64,000 nt of DNA from Variovorax sp. CAN15 (GTDB taxonomy: Bacteria; Pseudomonadota; Gammaproteobacteria; Burkholderiales; Burkholderiaceae_C): contig NZ_JASMRZ010000022.1 in the NCBI RefSeq assembly GCF_030462475.1, forward strand, positions 1-64,000, given 5' to 3'. Position 1 is the stretch's first letter. Every line of letters begins with the position of its first letter. Positions 30,713-42,751 of the stretch are shown here, piece by piece. The position numbers and the translations under genes are program-made. The notes below the pieces were generated by a model. The model searched no databases. It was not told where the DNA came from and saw only the letters and a list, made by a program, of their open reading frames with translations.

Positions 30713-32080
30713 ATGCCCCGCCCCGTGTCGCCTCGCCTCGCCCCGATCGCCCTTGCCCTCGCTTTGGCCTTGGCCTCCGCCGCCACAGGCCTCGCGCACG
30801 CCCAGAGCGGCAGCGTCGCGGCCACGCCCACGCAGGTGCGCCCGGAAGTGGACAAGGCCTACACCCAGCTGATGGCCTCGCCCGCCATCCAGAAACTGCT
30901 GGATTCGGTCAAGGCCGACCACGACCGCTCGGTGGAAGACCTGAAGATGCTCACCGAGATCGAGGCGCCGCCCTTCAAGGAACAGAAGCGCGCCGAAGCC
31001 TTTCTCGCCCGCATGAAGGCCCTCGGCCTGACGGACGCGAAGATCGACGCCGAAGGCAACGTGGTCGGCCTGCGCAAGGGCACGGGCAACGGGCCGAAGC
31101 TGCTGATCTCTGCCCACCTCGACACGGTGTTTCCGGCCGGCACCGACGTGAAGGTCAAGGAGCGCGACGGCAAGCTCTACGCACCCGGCATCTCAGACGA
31201 CACGCGCGGCCTGTCGGTGCTGCTGTCGTGGCTCAAGGTGCTCAACGACAACAAGATCCAGACGGTGGGCGACCTGCTCATCGTTGGCAACGTGGGCGAG
31301 GAAGAGCTCGGCAACCTGCGCGGCATCAAGGCGATCTTTCGCGACAACCTCGACATCGACGGGATGGTCGGCCTGGAGCCCGCGCCCGATGGCTCGGTGC
31401 TGATGCTGGGCACCGGCAGCCACCGCTACGAAGTGACTTTCAAGGGCCCGGGCGGCCACAGCTACGGCGCATTCGGCCAGGTGCCGAGCGCGATCCACGG
31501 CATGGGCCGCGCCATCGCGAAGATCGCCGACATCCGCACGCCGAGCTTCCCGAAGACGACGTTCACCGTCGGCACGGTCGGCGGCGGCACTTCTGTCAAC
31601 ACCATCGCGCCGGACGCGCGCATGGCGGTGGACATCCGCTCCGACGAAATGGCGCCGCTGCTCGAGACCGAGAAGAAGATCCTCGCCGCCATCGACGAAG
31701 CCGTGGCCGAGGAAAACAAGCGCTGGAACGTCAACACGCTGAGCGTGAGCACCAAGCTCATCGGCGACCGTCCGGGCGGCCGCACGCAGTCGGACACGGT
31801 GATCGTCGAGGCCGCCACGCGCTCGAACGCCGCCTTCGGCCACAAGACGCTGCTCACGGGCGCGAGCACCGACGCCAACGTGCCGATGTCGCTGGGCATC
31901 CCGGCCATCATCATCGGCGGCGGCGGCAAGACCGGCGGCTTCCACGCGCTCAGCGAGTGGATCGACGTGACCGACGGCTGGAAGGGTGCGCAGAACTCGC
32001 TGGTGACGGTGCTCGGCCTCGTCGGCGTGCAGGGCACCAGCGCGCCACTGCTCGAAAAGCGCACTCCCCGTTCGAAGTAA
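30713..32080 (+). CDS. M20/M25/M40 family metallopeptidase, secreted
   Basis: Signal peptide; LLISAHLDTVFPAGTD, GEEELGNLRG, HSYGAFG. Confidence 0.88.
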   Translation: MPRPVSPRLAPIALALALALASAATGLAHAQSGSVAATPTQVRPEVDKAYTQLMASPAIQKLLDSVKADHDRSVEDLKMLTEIEAPPFKEQKRAEAFLARMKALGLTDAKIDAEGNVVGLRKGTGNGPKLLISAHLDTVFPAGTDVKVKERDGKLYAPGISDDTRGLSVLLSWLKVLNDNKIQTVGDLLIVGNVGEEELGNLRGIKAIFRDNLDIDGMVGLEPAPDGSVLMLGTGSHRYEVTFKGPGGHSYGAFGQVPSAIHGMGRAIAKIADIRTPSFPKTTFTVGTVGGGTSVNTIAPDARMAVDIRSDEMAPLLETEKKILAAIDEAVAEENKRWNVNTLSVSTKLIGDRPGGRTQSDTVIVEAATRSNAAFGHKTLLTGASTDANVPMSLGIPAIIIGGGGKTGGFHALSEWIDVTDGWKGAQNSLVTVLGLVGVQGTSAPLLEKRTPRSK

Positions 32081-32175
32081 GCACAGGCGCGAGGGCGACT
32101 GCAGCGGGGCTTCGCCCCCGGCGTCTCCGTTATGCTGGTGGCCGCTTTCCACCACGCTACCGACAGGAGGACAAC

Positions 32176-32637
32176 ATGCACGCCCGCTCCACCCTCATCG
32201 CCCTCGCGCTGCTCGCAGCAGGCGCCTCGGCGCAGGCCAACAACCTGCTCGACCAGCTCAAGGAAAAGGCCGGCGAAGCCGCCAGCGCCAACTCGCAAGG
32301 CAGCGGCGGCAGCACGGGCGGATCGGCGCTCGGCAACCTGGGCAGCAGCCTCGGCTTCAAGATGCCCGCCATCGGCTCCAGCACCATGGGCAACGCGGCC
32401 GGTGTGCTTCAGTACTGCGTGAAGAACAACTACCTGGGCGGCGACGCGGCCTCGGTGAAAGACAAGCTCCTCGCCAAGATCACCGGCCAGAAGAAGCAGG
32501 AAACCGGCTTCGCCAGCGGCGCCAAGGGCCTGCTGCAGGGCGGCGACGGCAAGTCGCTGAACTTCAAGGGGCTGTCGTCGAAGGTCAAGGAAAAGGCCTG
32601 CGACTACGTGCTCAAGAACGCAGCGTCGCTGATCTGA
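32176..32637 (+). CDS. DUF2501 domain-containing secreted protein
   Basis: Signal peptide; GVLQYCVKNNYLGGDAASVKDKLLAKI...KEKACDYVLKNAASLI. Confidence 0.82.
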   Translation: MHARSTLIALALLAAGASAQANNLLDQLKEKAGEAASANSQGSGGSTGGSALGNLGSSLGFKMPAIGSSTMGNAAGVLQYCVKNNYLGGDAASVKDKLLAKITGQKKQETGFASGAKGLLQGGDGKSLNFKGLSSKVKEKACDYVLKNAASLI

Positions 32638-32719
32638 CCCCGCCCCATATTCCGCATCGCTCCCGCGCGGCGCACCGCGCATGTGCCCTGCAGTTTTCCC
32701 CGTGCGCCCGCCATCATCC

Positions 32720-34441
32720 ATGACCCCGGCTACCCCCTCCTCCCCCCTGCGCCAGCGGCTTTCGCGCTGGATTCCGTGCCTTGCCTGGCACCGTCCCTCA
32801 GCCGCGCTGCTGCGCAACGAGGCGACGGCCGGCATCACCGTGGCGCTGATGGTCATTCCGCAAGGCGTGGCCTATGCGGCGCTGGCGGGCATGCCGCTCG
32901 TGACGGGCGTGTACGCGGCACTCTTCCCGGCGCTGATCGCGGTGATGTTCAGCTCGTCGCAGCGGCTGTCGGTCGGTCCGACGGCGCTCACGAGCCTGCT
33001 GGTGGGCGCTTCGCTCGCGCCGCTGGCGGTGGCGGGCAGCGACGAGTGGGTGGCGATGGCGGTGTGGCTCACGCTGATGTCGGGCGCCATCCAGATCGTG
33101 CTGGGTGCGGGCCGCTTCGGCTGGCTGCTGCGGCTGGTGAATGCGCCGGTGCTCATCGGCTTCACGCAGGGCGCGGCGGTGCTGATCGCCATCTCGCAGC
33201 TGCCGGCGCTGCTGGGCTTCACCGGGCGGACCATTCCGCAGGTGCTGCGTGGCGGCGGCCCGCTGCCCGACCTTGTGGCCATCGCCTTCGGCCTGGGCAG
33301 CATCGCGGTGCTGTGGCTGGGCAAGCGGCTGCTGCCGCGTTTTCCGACCACGATGGCACTGGTGGCCGGCGCGGCCGCCATCAGCTGGCTGGCCGACTAC
33401 GCGCTGCGCGGCGGCGCGGTGGTGGGCACTCTGCCCTCGGGCCTGCCTTCGTTCTACTGGCCCGGCCTGCTGCCGCCGGGCACCTTCAGCGCGCTGGTGC
33501 TGCCGGCGCTGATGATCACGCTGGTGAGCTTTCTCGAAACCGCTTCGAGCGCCAAGGTCGACAACGCGCGCGCCGGCACGCTCTGGAACGAAAACCAGGA
33601 CCTGATCGGCCAGGGCCTGGCCAAGCTGGCCTCGGGCTTCACGGGCGCCTTTCCCACGAGTTCTTCCTTTTCGCGCTCGGCTATCACGCTGTATGCGGGC
33701 GCGCAGACCGGCTGGGCGACGCTCTTCAGCGTGGTCGTGGTGGCCGGTGCGCTGCTGTGGCTGATGCCGCTGCTGTATCACGTGCCGCAGGCGGTGCTGG
33801 CGGCGGTGGTTGTCACGGCCATCCTGGGGCTGGTGAAGCCGGCGAGCTTCACCGCGCTGTGGCGCATCTCGCGCATCGAGGCGGGCATCGCCTTCGGCAC
33901 CTTCGTGCTGACCATCGCGACCGCGCCGAGCATCTACTGGGGCGTGCTCGGCGGCCTGCTGGCCGCGTTGGCGCACTACATGTACCGGCACCTGCACCCG
34001 CGCATCATCGAGGTGGGCCTGCACCCCGACGGCAGCCTGCGCGACCGCAACCTCTGGAAGCTGCCGCCGCTGGCGCCGAACCTCTATGCGCTGCGCATGG
34101 ACGCCGAGCTCGACTTCGCATCGGCCTCCACGCTCGAACGCGCGCTCACGGTGGCGCTGGCCGAGCGGCCCGACCTCACCGACGTCTGCCTGTTCGCGCA
34201 GCCGATCAACCGCATCGACATCACCGGCGCCGAAGTGTTCGGCTCGATCCGCCGGATGATGGAATCCAAGGGCATCCGCCTGCACCTGAGCGGCATGAAG
34301 CTGCCCGCGATGCAGGTGCTGGAAAGCGCCGGCCTGCTGGCGCCGGGGCCGATGCTCTTCAGCTACCGCACCGACGGCGAGGCGCTGGCGGCTCTGATGC
34401 CGCGCGTCGAAGTGCCGGCGGCCGCAGAGGAAGCCGCCTGA
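32720..34441 (+). CDS. SulP family inorganic anion transporter
   Basis: IPQGVAYAALAGMPLVTGVYAALFPALI; C-terminal STAS domain. Confidence 0.92.
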   Translation: MTPATPSSPLRQRLSRWIPCLAWHRPSAALLRNEATAGITVALMVIPQGVAYAALAGMPLVTGVYAALFPALIAVMFSSSQRLSVGPTALTSLLVGASLAPLAVAGSDEWVAMAVWLTLMSGAIQIVLGAGRFGWLLRLVNAPVLIGFTQGAAVLIAISQLPALLGFTGRTIPQVLRGGGPLPDLVAIAFGLGSIAVLWLGKRLLPRFPTTMALVAGAAAISWLADYALRGGAVVGTLPSGLPSFYWPGLLPPGTFSALVLPALMITLVSFLETASSAKVDNARAGTLWNENQDLIGQGLAKLASGFTGAFPTSSSFSRSAITLYAGAQTGWATLFSVVVVAGALLWLMPLLYHVPQAVLAAVVVTAILGLVKPASFTALWRISRIEAGIAFGTFVLTIATAPSIYWGVLGGLLAALAHYMYRHLHPRIIEVGLHPDGSLRDRNLWKLPPLAPNLYALRMDAELDFASASTLERALTVALAERPDLTDVCLFAQPINRIDITGAEVFGSIRRMMESKGIRLHLSGMKLPAMQVLESAGLLAPGPMLFSYRTDGEALAALMPRVEVPAAAEEAA

Positions 34442-34463
34442 AGAAGACCGAGCCGCGGCCCCC

Positions 34464-35351
34464 ATGAAGACCACCATCGAAGAACTCGTCGCGTTCCGCA
34501 CGGTGGTGGACACGGGCTCGATCACGGCCGCGTCGGAGCAGCTGTCGCAGACGGTCTCGGGCATCAGCCGCGCCTTGAGCCGGCTCGAGCAGAAGCTCGA
34601 CACCACCCTGCTTCGCCGCACCACGCGGCGGCTCGAACTCACGGAAGAAGGCGCGGCCTTCCTGCAGCGCACGCGCGCGATCCTCGATGCCATCGACGAC
34701 GCCGAGGAGCACATGGCCGCGCGCCGCCAGCAGCCCGTGGGCCGCCTGCGCGTGAACGCGGCCTCGCCCTTCATGCTGCACGCCATCGTGCCGCTGGTGC
34801 CGGAGTTCCGCAGGCTCTATCCGCAGATCAGCCTGGAGCTGGACACCGACGACCTGCCCATCGACCTGCTGGAGCGCCGCACCGACGTGGCGATCCGCAT
34901 CGGCCCGCTGCGCGACTCCACACTGCATGCGCGGCCGCTGGGCACGCACCGGCTGCGCGTGCTGGCGAGCCCCGCGTACCTCGAAGTGCACGGCAAGCCG
35001 CGCAAGGTGGCCGACCTGGCCGAGCACACGCTGCTGGGCTTCACGCAGCCCGAGTCGCTGAACCGCTGGCCGCTGCGCGGCGTGCATGGCGACGAATGGA
35101 ACATCGCGCCCACGCTGGTGGCATCGAGCGGCGAGACGCTGCGACAGCTCGCGCTGGCGGGCGTGGGCATCGTCTGCCTGTCGGACTTCATGACGGGCAT
35201 CGACCGCGCCAACGGCACGCTGGTGCAGGTGCTGGCGAAGGAAACTGCCGACGTGCGCCAGCCGGTGAATGCCGTGTACTACCGCAACACGCAGCTGTCG
35301 GCGCGCATAACGTCGTTCCTGGATTTTTTGTCTCAGCGCATGGGCGGCTGA
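34464..35351 (+). CDS. LysR family transcriptional regulator
   Basis: FRTVVDTGSITAASEQLSQTVSGISRALSRLEQKLDTTLLRRTTRRLELTEEG. Confidence 0.9.
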   Translation: MKTTIEELVAFRTVVDTGSITAASEQLSQTVSGISRALSRLEQKLDTTLLRRTTRRLELTEEGAAFLQRTRAILDAIDDAEEHMAARRQQPVGRLRVNAASPFMLHAIVPLVPEFRRLYPQISLELDTDDLPIDLLERRTDVAIRIGPLRDSTLHARPLGTHRLRVLASPAYLEVHGKPRKVADLAEHTLLGFTQPESLNRWPLRGVHGDEWNIAPTLVASSGETLRQLALAGVGIVCLSDFMTGIDRANGTLVQVLAKETADVRQPVNAVYYRNTQLSARITSFLDFLSQRMGG

Positions 35352-35361
35352 GCGCGGCCCG

Positions 35362-35943
35362 TCATTGCGGCTGCTTCGGCACGAAGCGCTCGACCGAGGC
35401 CGACTTGATCTCGTAGCCGCTCACGCCCATGTCAGCCGACGAATAGCGCGCCGCCTTCAGCGTGCCGCTGACATACACCGTGTCCATCGCGTGCAGGCCT
35501 TTCACGACCGAGGACGCGACCACGTGCACGATCTGGTTGGCGGGCGGCGGCGGGGTGTGGATGCAGGCGCCGAAGTACGGCACCAGCAGGAATTCGCGGA
35601 TGCCCTCCTGCGTGTTGTCCAGCGGAACGACGAAGCCGGCGAGCTTGCCCGGCTTGCCATCGAGCGCCACGTTGACGGGGGCGTTGTCCCACACGGCGCG
35701 CATCTCGTCGAGCATCTGGATTGCGCGCGGATCGTTGTCGCGCAGGGCTTCGAGGCTGATGTTGCGGTAGCGCTTCGTCGGGTCCCAGCTCTTGGGGATC
35801 AGTTCCTCCCACTTGAGTTCGGGGGCTGCTGCAGCACCTGCGTCCGGTTGCGCTGCGGCTCCCGGGCCGCATCCGCCCAGTAGCGCCGCGGCCGGAGCCA
35901 GCAGGAATGCGGACAGCACGGCGCGCGAAAGGGGCCTTCTCAT
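35362..35943 (-). CDS. DUF3299 domain-containing lipoprotein
   Basis: Lipobox LLGGC; GFVVPLDNTQEGIREFLLVPYFGACIHTPPPPANQIVHV. Confidence 0.82.
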   Translation of the reverse strand: MRRPLSRAVLSAFLLAPAAALLGGCGPGAAAQPDAGAAAAPELKWEELIPKSWDPTKRYRNISLEALRDNDPRAIQMLDEMRAVWDNAPVNVALDGKPGKLAGFVVPLDNTQEGIREFLLVPYFGACIHTPPPPANQIVHVVASSVVKGLHAMDTVYVSGTLKAARYSSADMGVSGYEIKSASVERFVPKQPQ

Positions 35944-36057
35944 GAGTGCGATTGTCCTGGGGAGATGTTTCAGACCCGTAAAGCAGGGGCTTTGCACTCG
36001 ATTCGTACCAGATTGCATCGCCCTGCGACAAGGCCCGCGAGCGGCAGGATCGCGGGA

Positions 36058-36465
36058 TCAGTCCCGCACCGGTCCGCGCAAGCTCTTGATCTGCGATCGC
36101 TGGCTCTTGCCTTCGAGCCGGCGCTGCTTCGAGCCATAGGTCGGCTTGGTGGCGCGCCGCAAGCGCGGCGCGATGGCCACGCTGTCGACCACCGCCTGCA
36201 GCCGCACGAGCGCGTCGGCACGGTTCATCTCCTGCGTGCGGTGCTGCTGCGCCTTCAGCACGAACACGCCTTCCTGCGTGATGCGGCTGTCGCGCAGCGC
36301 GAGCAGCCTCTCCTTCACGTCGGCCGGCAGCGAACTGGCGTGGATGTCGTAGCGCAGGTGCACCGCGCTCGACACCTTGTTGACGTTCTGCCCGCCCGCA
36401 CCCTGCGCCCGGATGGCGCTGAAGTCGACCTCGTCGGGGTCGATCAGGATGGGTCGGCGGAGCAT
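36058..36465 (-). CDS. arfB: Peptidyl-tRNA hydrolase/ribosome rescue factor ArfB-like
   Basis: FSAIRAQGAGGQNVNKVSSAVHLRYDI GGQ motif; basic C-terminus. Confidence 0.87.
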   Translation of the reverse strand: MLRRPILIDPDEVDFSAIRAQGAGGQNVNKVSSAVHLRYDIHASSLPADVKERLLALRDSRITQEGVFVLKAQQHRTQEMNRADALVRLQAVVDSVAIAPRLRRATKPTYGSKQRRLEGKSQRSQIKSLRGPVRD

Positions 36466-36470
36466 GGCGC

Positions 36471-37655
36471 TCAGACTCTTTCGAAGACGGCCGCAATGCC
36501 TTGCCCGCCGCCGATGCACATCGTCACCAGCGCGTAACGGCCGCCCGTGCGGTGCAGCTCCGCAATCGCCTTCGTCGCGATGATCGCGCCCGTCGCACCC
36601 ACCGGATGCCCCAGCGAGATGCCAGAACCGTTCGGATTCACCTTGGCCGGATCGAAGCCCAGCTCCTTGATGACCGCGCAGGCCTGTGCCGCAAAGGCTT
36701 CGTTCGACTCGATCACGTCGAAGTCGCTCACCTTCAGGCCGGTGCGCTCCAGCACCTTGCGCGTGGCCGGCACCGGGCCGATGCCCATGTACGCGGGCTC
36801 CACGCCAGCGTGTGCATAGCCCACCAGCCGCGCCAGAGGCTTCAGGCCCAGTGCTTTCACGCGGCCGCCCTCGGCCAGCACCACGGCGGCGGCGCCGTCG
36901 TTGATGCCCGAGGCATTGCCTGCGGTGACGAGGCCGTCCTTCTTGAACGCGGGCTTCATCTTCGACAGCGTCTCGACGGTGGTATCGGCGCGCACGTGCT
37001 CGTCGGTGTCGAACAGCACCACGCCCTTGCGCGTCTTCACCTCGACCGGAACGATCTGCTCCTTGAAACGGCCTGCGGCAATGGCGGCCGCCGCGCGCTG
37101 CTGGCTCAGCACCGCCAGCTCGTCCTGCTGCTCGCGCGTGATGCCGTAGCGCGCGGCGACGTTCTCGGCGGTGATGCCCATGTGGATCTTCTCCCACGGG
37201 TCGTGGAGGATGCCGAGCATGTAGTCGACCAGCACCGCATCGCCCATGCGTGCGCCATAGCGGGCCGATGTGTCGAAGTACGGGCCGCGGCTCATCGACT
37301 CCGAACCGCCGCCGATGGCGATGTCGCAGTCGCCCAGCGCGATGGCCTGTGCCGCCGACACGATGGCCTGCAGGCCCGAGCCGCAGAGGCGGTTGACGTT
37401 GAAGGCCGGCGTCTCGATGGGGCAGCCCGCGTCGATGGCCGCGACGCGGCTCAGGTAGGCGTCCTTCACGTCGGTGGGAATCACGTTGCCCATGACCACA
37501 TGGCCGATGGCATCGGCCGCGACGCCGCTGCGTTCGATGGCGGCCTTGACGGCGGTGGTGGCAAGCTGGGTGTTGGGCACGTCCTTCAGCGAGCCGCCGA
37601 AGGTGCCGATGGCGGTGCGGGCGGTGCCGACCACGAAGATGTCGCGCGATGTCAT
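36471..37655 (-). CDS. Acetyl-CoA C-acyltransferase (thiolase)
   Basis: NRLCGSGLQAIVSAAQ, GHPVGATGA, ALVTMCIGGGQGIA. Confidence 0.93.
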   Translation of the reverse strand: MTSRDIFVVGTARTAIGTFGGSLKDVPNTQLATTAVKAAIERSGVAADAIGHVVMGNVIPTDVKDAYLSRVAAIDAGCPIETPAFNVNRLCGSGLQAIVSAAQAIALGDCDIAIGGGSESMSRGPYFDTSARYGARMGDAVLVDYMLGILHDPWEKIHMGITAENVAARYGITREQQDELAVLSQQRAAAAIAAGRFKEQIVPVEVKTRKGVVLFDTDEHVRADTTVETLSKMKPAFKKDGLVTAGNASGINDGAAAVVLAEGGRVKALGLKPLARLVGYAHAGVEPAYMGIGPVPATRKVLERTGLKVSDFDVIESNEAFAAQACAVIKELGFDPAKVNPNGSGISLGHPVGATGAIIATKAIAELHRTGGRYALVTMCIGGGQGIAAVFERV

Positions 37656-37763
37656 GGAATGTCTCTCCTGATGAAAGCGAAAGCCGCAAGAAGCGGCGGC
37701 TGCAGGAGGACGATTCTGACGGCGAACCGCGCGACGGGTTGTCGCGCGTGGAATAGCGCAGGC

Positions 37764-38096
37764 TCAGCCGCGCGAAACCGATTTCGGCGACACGTCGGTC
37801 ACGTCGCTGGCGCTGCCGCGAATACGCACCGGGCGCTCCACCGATTCGCCGCGTGCCCGCGCATTGGCCACGTCGGCGGCGGTCGGCTCGGCCGGCTGTG
37901 CCGCATTACGAAATTTATCGAAGCCCGAGCGCGGGTTGAAACGCATGACCCAAGGCGTCACGGGCTTGCCCGTGAGACGCCCCCAGGCGTAGCGAACACC
38001 CCAGACCGCCGCCAGCAGCATGACCGCCACGGCCAGGCTGGCCGCGAAGACCAGCCCCAGGAGCAGAAGAATGACGCGTATTACGAAGTTCATCAT
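37764..38096 (-). CDS. Hypothetical membrane protein
   Basis: 110 aa, N-terminal TM segment; upstream of the thiolase. Confidence 0.55.
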   Translation of the reverse strand: MMNFVIRVILLLLGLVFAASLAVAVMLLAAVWGVRYAWGRLTGKPVTPWVMRFNPRSGFDKFRNAAQPAEPTAADVANARARGESVERPVRIRGSASDVTDVSPKSVSRG

Positions 38097-38102
38097 CCGA
38101 CT

Positions 38103-40724
<2,622 letters not shown>

Positions 40725-40875
40725 GGTGGTATTCCTGCATCCAAAATAGGGCTGTTCGGGCACGATTCAAGGTTGCCGGTCCTCCCGGCACTTCCCGGTC
40801 CCCTGGGCACGGGTATTGCAGAGGATCCCTCATCTTCCGCCCGTAGGCATTTCTCTCTCTCGAATGGAGTCGATC

Positions 40876-41871
40876 ATGGTTTTTTCAATGCGGCGCGTTC
40901 AACCGGTGCGCCGGGCGATCAGCGTGGGCCTCTTTCTAGCCGCCATGGGCCTGTCCGGCCTTGCGCAGGCGCAAAGCGGCACCCCCATCCGCCTGCTGGT
41001 GGGCTTCCCCGCCGGCGCCGGCAGCGACGCCATTGCACGCACGCTGGGCGAAAAGCTCAAGGACGTGCTGGGCGTGCCGGTGGTGGTCGAGAACCGCGCC
41101 GGCGCGGGCGGGCAGATCGCGGCGACGGTGCTGAAGTCTTCGCCGGCCGACGGCCACACGCTGTTCCTGTCGCACGACCACACCATCTCGATCCTGCCGC
41201 AGGTGGTGAAGAACCCGGGCTTCAACCCGGCCACCGACTTCGTGCCCGTGGCCGGCTTCGCCACGTTCGCCAACGTGCTGGCGGTGTCGGGCGGCACGCC
41301 GGCCAAGAGCATCGACGAGTACGTGAAGTGGGTCCGCACGCAGAAGGGCGGCAAGGAGACCATCGGCATCCCGGCGCCGGCCTCGATCCCCGAGTTCCTC
41401 GTGAAAATGATCTCGGACAAGTACAAGATCGACGTGCAGCCCGCCCCCTACCGCGGCAGCGCGCCCATGACGGCCGACATGCTGGGCAACCAGATCACCG
41501 CGGGCATCGCTTCGGTGCCGGACTTCATCGAGAACCACAAGGCCGGCAAGCTGCGCATCGTGGCCTCCATCGGCGCCAAGCGCCAGGCCGTGATCCCGAA
41601 CGTGCCGACCTTCACCGAACTGGGCTTCGCGAACCTGGACGACCTGCCCTACTACGGCATCTTCGCGCCGGTGGGCACGCCGCAGCCCATCATCGACAAG
41701 TACGGCGACGCGCTGCAGAAGGTGCTGGCCATGCCCGACGTGAAGCAGAAGCTCACGACGATGGGGCTGACGGTGGGCTACGAGCCGCAGGGCCAATTCG
41801 CGGGCCGCGTGCGCACCTATACCCAGACCTGGGAAAAGATCATTCAATCGAGCGGCTTCAAGCCACTCTGA
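40876..41871 (+). CDS. Bug-family tripartite tricarboxylate transporter substrate-binding protein
   Basis: Signal peptide; IRLLVGFPAGAGSDAIARTLGEKL; VVENRAGAGGQIAA. Confidence 0.9.
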   Translation: MVFSMRRVQPVRRAISVGLFLAAMGLSGLAQAQSGTPIRLLVGFPAGAGSDAIARTLGEKLKDVLGVPVVVENRAGAGGQIAATVLKSSPADGHTLFLSHDHTISILPQVVKNPGFNPATDFVPVAGFATFANVLAVSGGTPAKSIDEYVKWVRTQKGGKETIGIPAPASIPEFLVKMISDKYKIDVQPAPYRGSAPMTADMLGNQITAGIASVPDFIENHKAGKLRIVASIGAKRQAVIPNVPTFTELGFANLDDLPYYGIFAPVGTPQPIIDKYGDALQKVLAMPDVKQKLTTMGLTVGYEPQGQFAGRVRTYTQTWEKIIQSSGFKPL

Positions 41872-41874
41872 AGT

Positions 41875-41997
41875 CTTGCTCCCTCTCCCCTCGGGGAGAG
41901 GGCTGGGGTGAGGGCCCGCGGCCTTCACAAGAACGTGCGGTCGAACGAGCGCTGCCGCCCTCGCCCCAACCCTCTGCCCGAGGGGAGAGGGAACAAG
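41875..41997. repeat. Long imperfect inverted repeat between convergent genes
   Basis: 41875-41914 pairs with 41958-41997 (36/40 positions); each arm has its own CCCTCTCCCCTCGGG(G/C)AGAGGG palindrome. Confidence 0.8.
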
Positions 41998-42004
41998 AGG
42001 CAGA

Positions 42005-42481
42005 TCAGGCGTTCGGGGCGCTTATGCCCCAGCGCGCCAGGGCCGCGTCGTCGGCCACGCGCGCATCGACCCAGCGGGCGCCTTCGGGCGTCTGCTCCTT
42101 CTTCCAGAAGGGCGCCTGGGTCTTGAGGTAGTCCATCAGGAACTCGCAGGCCTCGAAGCTCTGGCCTCGGTGCGCCGACACCACCGCCACCATCATGATC
42201 TGGTCTTCCGGCTGCAGCAGGCCCACGCGGTGGATCACGCGTGCACCGAGGATGTCGAAGCGCCTGTGCGCCTCGTCGATCATGGCCTCGATGGCTTTCT
42301 CGGTCATGCCGGGGTAGTGCTCCAGCTCCATCGACGAAACGCTGCTGCCGTCGTTGCGGTCGCGCACCGTGCCTACGAAGCTGCAGACGGCACCCACGCG
42401 TTTGTCGCCGACACGCAACGCGGCGACTTCCCGCGAGAGGTCGAAATCGTTCGTCTGGATCGAAACACGGGCAAGGCTCAT
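42005..42481 (-). CDS. moaE: Molybdopterin synthase catalytic subunit MoaE
   Basis: AVCSFVGTVRDRNDGSSVSSMELEHYPGMTEKAI. Confidence 0.92.
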   Translation of the reverse strand: MSLARVSIQTNDFDLSREVAALRVGDKRVGAVCSFVGTVRDRNDGSSVSSMELEHYPGMTEKAIEAMIDEAHRRFDILGARVIHRVGLLQPEDQIMMVAVVSAHRGQSFEACEFLMDYLKTQAPFWKKEQTPEGARWVDARVADDAALARWGISAPNA

Positions 42482-42635
42482 GTCCGAATTGTGTCATCGC
42501 GATAGACTCTGCCGATGCCCTGCCTTGCCACGCCCACGCTCTTCCCGGTGCCTTCGCGCCTCGAAGACCGCCGCGCTGGCCAAAGCAGCAGCAACGACAA
42601 AGCCAAAAAACCAAAGCTCGTCTGACCGGAGCCGA

Positions 42636-42664
42636 GGTTCCGTCGTCGGATGAGCGACGGAACC
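42636..42664. other. Perfect 10-bp stem hairpin of unknown role
   Basis: GGTTCCGTCG-TCGGATGAG-CGACGGAACC between moaE and the DHDPS-family gene. Confidence 0.6.
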
Positions 42665-42751
42665 TGCAGAAGGCTTTTGGCCCCTCACTGGGTTGCGCGC
42701 GCATCGGACGATGGTTCTTTCCATAGGTCGATTCCTGAAAGGAAGCCCCGC

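Noticed and set aside
32104-32117. GGGGCTTCGCCCC hairpin after the M20 peptidase gene
   Set aside because: No T-tract; insufficient to call a terminator
32798-34786. 662-aa minus-strand ORF
   Set aside because: Antisense to the SulP transporter; low-complexity His/Arg/Gln-rich translation
36052-36067. GCGGGA-TCAG-TCCCGC hairpin over the arfB stop codon
   Set aside because: No following T-tract on either strand; may be coincidental
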